Source: Pseudomonadales bacterium (GTDB lineage: Bacteria > Pseudomonadota > Gammaproteobacteria > Pseudomonadales > UBA7434). From it: 46,241 nt of DNA. How positions within the stretch are numbered: the stretch's first letter is position 1; each line of letters starts with the position of its first letter. Below are positions 40,683 through 46,241 of the stretch, one piece after another. The translations under genes and the position numbers were made by a program. The stretch covers positions 1 to 46,241 of the forward strand of contig JABDNS010000070.1 of assembly GCA_013043705.1 (NCBI GenBank), in the 5' to 3' direction. Under the pieces are notes generated by a model, which searched no databases, had not been told where the DNA came from, and saw only the letters and a list, made by a program, of their open reading frames with translations.

Positions 40683-41291
40683 CTAGCGCTTGTATTTAAT
40701 GCTTGTACCAAGCTGCTGCAAGTACGCAACCATTGCATCAATCTCTTTCTTGCCGTCTACCGATGCGGGCGCTGCAGCGATATCGTCATCGGTGTACGGC
40801 ACACCTACCTTGCGTAGGGCGCGCATTTTCTTCTGCACTCCCTGCGCGTCGATATCATTGTCGAACAGCCATGCGTAGCCAGGCATTATCGATTCAGGCA
40901 CAACGTCACGCGGGTTAAACAGGTGTGCACGATGCCAACCATCGCTATAGCGGCCACCTACCCGCGCTAGGTCGGGACCGGTTCGCTTTGAGCCCCAAAG
41001 GAACGGGTAATCGTATACGTACTCGCCGGCAACTGAATAGTGACCATAGCGCTCTGTTTCTGAGCGCAGCGCGCGAATCATCTGCGAGTGACAGGTATTG
41101 CAACCTTCGCGAATATAAATGTCCCTGCCGGTTAATTCGAGGCCGTTCAACGGCCTTACACCCTCTACCGGTTCGGTCATTTGCTTTTGAAAAAACAGCG
41201 GTACCAGTTCGACCAGCGCACCAAAACTAATGGCCACCACGATGAGGACAATCATCAGGCCAATATTTTTTTCGACAACATCGTGTTTCAT
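40683..41291 (-). CDS. ccoO: cbb3-type cytochrome c oxidase subunit II CcoO
   Basis: [60 protein letters not shown]; start at MKHDVVEKN (41291), ATGA-type overlap with ccoN. Confidence 0.97.
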   Translation of the reverse strand: MKHDVVEKNIGLMIVLIVVAISFGALVELVPLFFQKQMTEPVEGVRPLNGLELTGRDIYIREGCNTCHSQMIRALRSETERYGHYSVAGEYVYDYPFLWGSKRTGPDLARVGGRYSDGWHRAHLFNPRDVVPESIMPGYAWLFDNDIDAQGVQKKMRALRKVGVPYTDDDIAAAPASVDGKKEIDAMVAYLQQLGTSIKYKR

Positions 41292-42742
41292 GCGGCACCC
41301 TCCGCTGCTGTGTTTACAGCACCAGCATCGGTATTGTTCAGCGCCGCTCGCGCTTTCGGCCCGATGGTCTGCCAGACGTTCCACGCCATTACCAGCATGC
41401 CCACAAGGAACATGCCGCCACCGATAAAGCGAATGATATAGCCAGGCCCGCTGGCCACCACCGATTCAACGAAGCTATAGGTCAGGCTGCCGTCGGCGTT
41501 ATAAGCGCGCCACATAAGCCCCTGCACAATACCGTTAACCCACATTGATGCAATGTAGAGAACCGTACCAATGGTTGCCAACCAGAAATGCAAGTTAATC
41601 AGCGGAATGCTATGCATTTTTTTCTTTTCAAATAATACCGGCACCAAATGGTAAACCATGCCGATGGAAATCATCGCCACCCAGCCCAACGCACCGGAGT
41701 GCACGTGACCGATAGTCCAGTCCGTATAGTGCGACAGCGAGTTGACCGTTTTAATCGACATCATTGGCCCTTCAAAAGTTGACATACCGTAGAAGGAGAG
41801 CGACACAACAAGGAAGCGCAAAATCGGGTCGGTGCGTAATTTATGCCAGGCGCCACTCAAGGTCATCATGCCGTTGATCATGCCGCCCCAGGATGGCGCC
41901 AACAATATGAGCGACATAACCATGCCAAGGCTTTGCGCCCAATCGGGTAGCGCGGTGTAATGCAGATGATGCGGACCCGCCCAAATATAAACCGATATTA
42001 ACGCCCAGAAATGCACAATCGATAGCCGATACGAATAAACCGGGCGTTCAGCCTGCTTCGGAACAAAGTAGTACATCATGCCAAGAAAGCCCGCCGTGAG
42101 ATAAAAGCCCACCGCGTTGTGGCCATACCACCACTGTATCATCGCATCTATCGCACCTGGATAGATGGAGTAAGACTTGCCAAGCGACACGGGCACCGCA
42201 AGACTGTTGATAACATGCAATACCGCTACCGTGACAATAAATGCACCGTAGAACCAGTTTGCGACATAAATATGCGGTGTTTTACGGCGCATAATCGTGC
42301 CGAAGAAAACAATGGCGTAACTCACCCAAACGATTGTGATGAGGATGTCTATTGGCCACTCCAGCTCGGCATACTCCTTAGAGCTGGTTAAACCCATAGG
42401 CAAAGTTATAGCGGCCAGCACGATGACTAATTGCCAGCCCCAAAAAACAAAGTGCGCCAGTGGCAGCGCGAACAAACGGGCCTGGCAGGTGCGCTGCACA
42501 ACAAACAACGACGAGCCCATTAAAGCACAACCACCAAACGCAAAAATCACTGCGTTGGTATGCAAGGGGCGCAACCTGCCAAAACTCAGCCAGGGCGTAT
42601 CGAAGTTTAATGCAGGCCAAACCAGTTGTGCGGCAATCAGTACACCCACTGCCATTCCGACGATGCCCCAGACGACCGTCATCACTGTAAAACGTTTTGC
42701 AACCTCGTAGTCGTATTCGACGGCCGCTACACTATTCGTCAT
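41288..42742 (-). CDS. ccoN: cbb3-type cytochrome c oxidase subunit I CcoN
   Basis: Haem-copper oxidase fold with [58 protein letters not shown]. Confidence 0.97.
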   Translation of the reverse strand: MTNSVAAVEYDYEVAKRFTVMTVVWGIVGMAVGVLIAAQLVWPALNFDTPWLSFGRLRPLHTNAVIFAFGGCALMGSSLFVVQRTCQARLFALPLAHFVFWGWQLVIVLAAITLPMGLTSSKEYAELEWPIDILITIVWVSYAIVFFGTIMRRKTPHIYVANWFYGAFIVTVAVLHVINSLAVPVSLGKSYSIYPGAIDAMIQWWYGHNAVGFYLTAGFLGMMYYFVPKQAERPVYSYRLSIVHFWALISVYIWAGPHHLHYTALPDWAQSLGMVMSLILLAPSWGGMINGMMTLSGAWHKLRTDPILRFLVVSLSFYGMSTFEGPMMSIKTVNSLSHYTDWTIGHVHSGALGWVAMISIGMVYHLVPVLFEKKKMHSIPLINLHFWLATIGTVLYIASMWVNGIVQGLMWRAYNADGSLTYSFVESVVASGPGYIIRFIGGGMFLVGMLVMAWNVWQTIGPKARAALNNTDAGAVNTAAEGAA

Positions 42743-42845
42743 TGTAAAATTAACTCCGGGTAAAAATAGGACGCATCAATTCGACGCTATGCCACGATGG
42801 CTTGCCTGGCACTAAGGGGTTGAACGGGTACTGGTTTACTGTTTG

Positions 42846-43445
42846 CTAGTCGGTGAACACAGGCTTCACGCCCATATCCCAAAGAATTACCGTTGCTCCC
42901 ATCATGCAAATAAATATCACCATGCAAATTGCCACCACTGCAGAAGCGAACAGGAATCCGCGCTCTTCGGGAATACCCATCACTACGGGAATAGCAACGT
43001 ATAACATGTATACCGACCAGCACAGGGCAGTGATGCCGACCAGCATATCGAACCAGAATATGGGATAAAACCCGCAGAGTCCGGCAATAAAAAGTGGCGT
43101 TGCGGTGTAACCAGCCACGGCAACGCCCTTGCTTATGGGAGAAACACTACCGTACGTTTCCGCCATCCAATGTATGAAATACCCAATCACACAAAGCGAT
43201 ACCAACATCGAAACATACAGTGCGGATACCAATTGCAAGGCGCTGGCTTCGGTCAGGCGAACAACTTCTCCGCCACCCACGGTCCAACCAATGCGCGTGG
43301 TGCCATAGTACCAAGCGATCGGTGTGCCTAACCCAAGCACCACCGGGTACAAGAGCTTCGATAAAAACTGCGCATCAGTAAGCGTGGCAACTCGCTGCCA
43401 CTGCGCACGCGCGTTAAACAAAAAACTGGCGGGATTATTTAACAT
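42846..43445 (-). CDS. Yip1-domain-like integral membrane protein
   Basis: Five hydrophobic segments; Yip1-like organisation (LYPVVLGLGTPIAWYYG...VAVAGYTATPLFIAGLCGFYPIFWFDMLVGITALCWSVYMLYVAIPVVMGIPEERGFLFASAVV). Confidence 0.75.
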   Translation of the reverse strand: MLNNPASFLFNARAQWQRVATLTDAQFLSKLLYPVVLGLGTPIAWYYGTTRIGWTVGGGEVVRLTEASALQLVSALYVSMLVSLCVIGYFIHWMAETYGSVSPISKGVAVAGYTATPLFIAGLCGFYPIFWFDMLVGITALCWSVYMLYVAIPVVMGIPEERGFLFASAVVAICMVIFICMMGATVILWDMGVKPVFTD

Positions 43446-43652
43446 ACCGATTATCGAGCCCTAAAAGGAATGATTTTCGTGCGCAAAACATTTTCAAAAC
43501 TATTCGTGTCAAACTAAATACTCAACAAGCACAATGCTATCACGCTATTACGAATACAATAGTGTCCGGTTTCCTGATCGTTTACTTTTACCTTTTTACA
43601 CAGCATTTAATTGTTGATTAAAACGGTCGGGTAAAGCGCATGCCGATACACG

Positions 43653-44288
43653 TCAGCTTGCCAGCCCTTTAATTAATATCGCCAGGGCTTCCAACACACG
43701 CGCGTTGAAATTTTTCATATCCACTAGTTGCGATACATTGTTGTAGCGCAAACTTACGCTGCCATGTAGTAAGCTCCATATTTGCAGGGCGGCCTCGCGC
43801 TGCGCTTGCCTGCTTTGCTTACTCGGCAGTGCCGCTGCTACGGTGCGTGTCAATTTCTCAAAGGCTTCGGCACCAAATCGCTTGGCTTCACTCGAGGGCT
43901 GGTAACCAGCCTCGCTCTCGCCAAAGATCAGGCGGTAGTGCGCCCGGTACTGGTCAGCCAGATCGAGGTAATTGCGCGCGGCCTGCATCAAAATTTGGTC
44001 CGGGTCGCCGCCCGCCTCCGGTGCCTCGAGCGCTGCACTTACTTTTTCAAAGCCCTCGATATAGAGCGCGTCCAGCACGCCCTGCTTGCCCTCAAAATGG
44101 CTGTAAATGCCAATCGTCGAGACCCCGGCCGATTTGGCAATCGCCCGCACACTCAACGCCTTGGTGCCGCCCTCCAGGAACAGCCCGGAAGCCGCTTCAA
44201 GAATATTTTGCTTGTTAGGTTTCAATGTTTTACACCGCTGGTACAGTACAGGCAGTACTGCTATTTGAACCCGCTGAACAAAAAGCAA
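43653..44288 (-). CDS. TetR/AcrR-family transcriptional regulator
   Basis: HTH: NILEAASGLFLEGGTKALSVRAIAKSAGVSTIGIYSHFEGKQGVLDALYIEGFEKV. TTG start at 44288; a second in-frame TTG at 44225 is an alternative. Confidence 0.92.
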   Translation of the reverse strand: MLFVQRVQIAVLPVLYQRCKTLKPNKQNILEAASGLFLEGGTKALSVRAIAKSAGVSTIGIYSHFEGKQGVLDALYIEGFEKVSAALEAPEAGGDPDQILMQAARNYLDLADQYRAHYRLIFGESEAGYQPSSEAKRFGAEAFEKLTRTVAAALPSKQSRQAQREAALQIWSLLHGSVSLRYNNVSQLVDMKNFNARVLEALAILIKGLAS

Positions 44289-44310
44289 TCAGCCACGGGA
44301 ACGAAAAAAC

Positions 44311-44366
44311 TTGACTAAGCATAACAGTGTTATGTTTAATGCGCCAGACGAATATAACGCCGTTAT
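44311..44366 (+). promoter_or_regulatory. putative promoter with two operator-like palindromes for the flavoprotein gene
   Basis: TTGACT (44311-44316) - 18 bp - TTTAAT (44335-44340); palindromes CATAACAgTGTTATG (44320-44334) and ATAACGcCGTTAT (44354-44366). Confidence 0.65.
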
Positions 44367-44389
44367 GGCGAAGCGAGGATACCTGAGGC

Positions 44390-45853
44390 ATGAGCGAACA
44401 ATTTATTGAACTGGAAACCGATTATCTTGTTGTAGGCAGCGGTGCCATGGGCATGGCCTTTGTGGACGTGCTGTTGCAAGAGAGTGATGCCGACGTAATT
44501 ATGGTGGACCGCTACGGCAAACCCGGTGGCCATTGGAACGTTGCCTACCCGTTCGTGACACTGCACCAGCCCTCTGCTTTTTATGGCGTGAGCTCTCGCA
44601 AGCTGGGCAAAGACCTGATTAACCAGGTCGGTAAAAACAAGGGCCTGTACGAGTTAGCTTCCGGCGCCGAGGTGAGCGCGTACTTCGACGACGTAATGAA
44701 CGAAGACTTCCTGCCCACCGGCCGCGTGCACTATTATCCTATGTGCGACTACACGGGTAACTTCGAGCAGGACGATTCGGCTAATTACACATTTACCTCA
44801 AAAACCTCGGGCAAGCATTACCGCGTGAAGGCGCGCAACAAAATCGTTAACTGCACCTATCTCACTGCATCCGTACCGGCTACACATACACCATCTTTTC
44901 CTATCGATGATGGCATACAGTTTATGCCGCTGAACAATTTGGTCAGCGTAGAAAAACCCCCCGAGGGCTACACAGTTATCGGTGGCGGAAAAACCGGTAT
45001 CGATGCCTGCTTGTGGTTGCTGGAAAACGATGTAGACCCGGACAAGATTCGCTGGATCGTACCCCGCGATGCCTGGTTACTCGACAGGCGCAACACGCAG
45101 CCAGGGCAGCAGTTTTTTGAACATTCAATTGGCACCCAGGCTAAACAGTTCGAGGCTATTGCTGCAGCCGAATCAATTCCCGACTTGTTCGATCGCCTTG
45201 AAGCAGGCGGTGTGCTGGTAAGGATAGATAAAAACACAAAGCCAAGCATGTTCCACGGCGCAACGGTTAGCCAGCAAGAACTGGAAGCGCTGCGAAAAAT
45301 TAAAAACGTGGTGCGTATGGGTCGAGTAAAAAGCCTGCAGAAGGATAAAATTGTGCTGGAACAGGGAGACATTCCCACCAGCACGCGCGAGCTGCATATA
45401 GATTGTTCCGCGCGCCTGATTAAGGATCTGTCTCCGGTGACGGTATTTAACGGCAAAGTTATTACCCCGCAAACCTTACGCTCGTACCAGCCAGTGTTCA
45501 GCGCGGCCTTAATTGCTCACGTGGAAGCAACATACGCGAACGATGATGAGAAGAATCAGATATGCACAGTGGTGCCTTTACCCAACCACGACACCGACTG
45601 GATTCGCATGCAGTTGGGCCTAATGTTGAACCAGTACAATTGGTCTAAAGATAAAGAACTTAACCAATGGATTGTTAACAATCGGCTGGATGGATTTGGC
45701 CAGGTAGTAAAAAGCGCAGACCGGGATGATGACAACAAACAGGCGATTTTAAAGCGAATGCGGGATAACGCCGTACCTGCTGTAAACAAGCTCATGCAAC
45801 TCTCCGAGCAGATCGAGGATTTGCCACCGGAGGCTGCGGCACGTTACGCTTGA
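44390..45853 (+). CDS. FAD/NAD(P)-dependent oxidoreductase, flavin monooxygenase-like
   Basis: DYLVVGSGAMGMAFVDVLLQESDADVIMVDRYGKPGGHWNVAYPFVTLHQPSAFYGV (Rossmann GxGxxG-like and GGHW) and second nucleotide-binding YTVIGGGKTGIDACLWLL. Confidence 0.85.
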   Translation: MSEQFIELETDYLVVGSGAMGMAFVDVLLQESDADVIMVDRYGKPGGHWNVAYPFVTLHQPSAFYGVSSRKLGKDLINQVGKNKGLYELASGAEVSAYFDDVMNEDFLPTGRVHYYPMCDYTGNFEQDDSANYTFTSKTSGKHYRVKARNKIVNCTYLTASVPATHTPSFPIDDGIQFMPLNNLVSVEKPPEGYTVIGGGKTGIDACLWLLENDVDPDKIRWIVPRDAWLLDRRNTQPGQQFFEHSIGTQAKQFEAIAAAESIPDLFDRLEAGGVLVRIDKNTKPSMFHGATVSQQELEALRKIKNVVRMGRVKSLQKDKIVLEQGDIPTSTRELHIDCSARLIKDLSPVTVFNGKVITPQTLRSYQPVFSAALIAHVEATYANDDEKNQICTVVPLPNHDTDWIRMQLGLMLNQYNWSKDKELNQWIVNNRLDGFGQVVKSADRDDDNKQAILKRMRDNAVPAVNKLMQLSEQIEDLPPEAAARYA

Positions 45854-45945
45854 TTGCAACCGAATAACGCAATGCATTACTTTTTGGATGCAGCTTTTTA
45901 CGTGAACTTATAACCTACATCAGCCTATTTTAAGAGAGCAACCGC

Positions 45946-46241
45946 ATGAACCAATTCCAGGTTAAACAAAACAAATTTTCAGAGCACCGAGTGGTGCAAG
46001 ATAACCACGAACAGGCGCTGCAAGATGGCGAGGTAATGGCCAAGGTAGAAAGCTTTGCATTTACCGCCAACAATATTACTTATGCTGTAGCTGGCGACAT
46101 GATTGGTTACTGGAAATTTTTCCCGCCCATTGGCAACGATGCCGACGGCTGGGGAGTGATTCCGGTTTGGGGCTTTGCCGAAATAACCGAATCTAAAGTG
46201 GACGGGGTCAGCAAAGGCGACCGGCTGTTTGGCTACTGGCC
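45946..46241 (+). CDS. DUF2855 family protein (5' part, truncated by the right edge)
   Basis: Translated by eye from ATG at 45946: MNQFQVKQNKFSEHRVVQDNHEQALQDGEVMAKVESFAFTANNITYAVAGDMIGYWKFFPPIGNDADGWGVIPVWGFAEITESKVDGVSKGDRLFGYW; open to the edge. Confidence 0.85.
   Translation, partial: MNQFQVKQNKFSEHRVVQDNHEQALQDGEVMAKVESFAFTANNITYAVAGDMIGYWKFFPPIGNDADGWGVIPVWGFAEITESKVDGVSKGDRLFGYW

Noticed and set aside
42743-42845. Possible FNR/Anr box upstream of ccoN
   Set aside because: Only a half-site (TTGAT on the minus strand) is visible; no TTGATnnnnATCAA-like full site was found by eye.

Overview
The window reads as ordinary, gene-dense chromosome from a gammaproteobacterium. This lineage call is inferred from synteny and protein character; no search was run. 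Left to right: a 5' fragment of an amidohydrolase/D-aminoacylase-like gene; tRNA-Lys(UUU); queC-queE; the tol-pal cluster (cpoB-pal-tolB-tolA-tolR-tolQ-ybgC); ruvB-ruvA-ruvC; aspS; an FmdB-type zinc-ribbon gene; an HU-like gene with a basic tail; proS; a lytic transglycosylase; a TonB C-terminal-domain protein; selO; a LEA-like lipoprotein; a class III nucleotide cyclase; prfC; an APC permease; a YraQ/ArsP-type permease; hsp20; a patatin-like phospholipase; a GGDEF protein; a DUF442-type phosphatase; a DUF4105/DUF3015 pair; a voltage-sensor-like membrane protein; metY; a full cbb3 oxidase locus (ccoNOQP, ccoG, fixH, ccoI, ccoS, TauE/SafE-like); a Yip1-like gene; and a TetR / flavoprotein / DUF2855 locus cut by the right edge. 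I see no CRISPR array, prophage, transposase or rRNA. The best second-look items are: (1) two matched 13-bp operator-like palindromes in the TetR/flavoprotein divergent region; (2) an 18-bp motif in hairpin context upstream of both nucleotide-cyclase genes; (3) a voltage-sensor-like protein with no visible K+ filter and an unusual C-terminal membrane part; (4) 13-bp tandem repeats that create three overlapping upstream ORFs before a metal-permease-like gene; (5) a long inverted-repeat element inside the tol cluster; (6) a perfect 26-bp palindrome after the HU-like gene. No clearly new multi-gene system is demonstrated.
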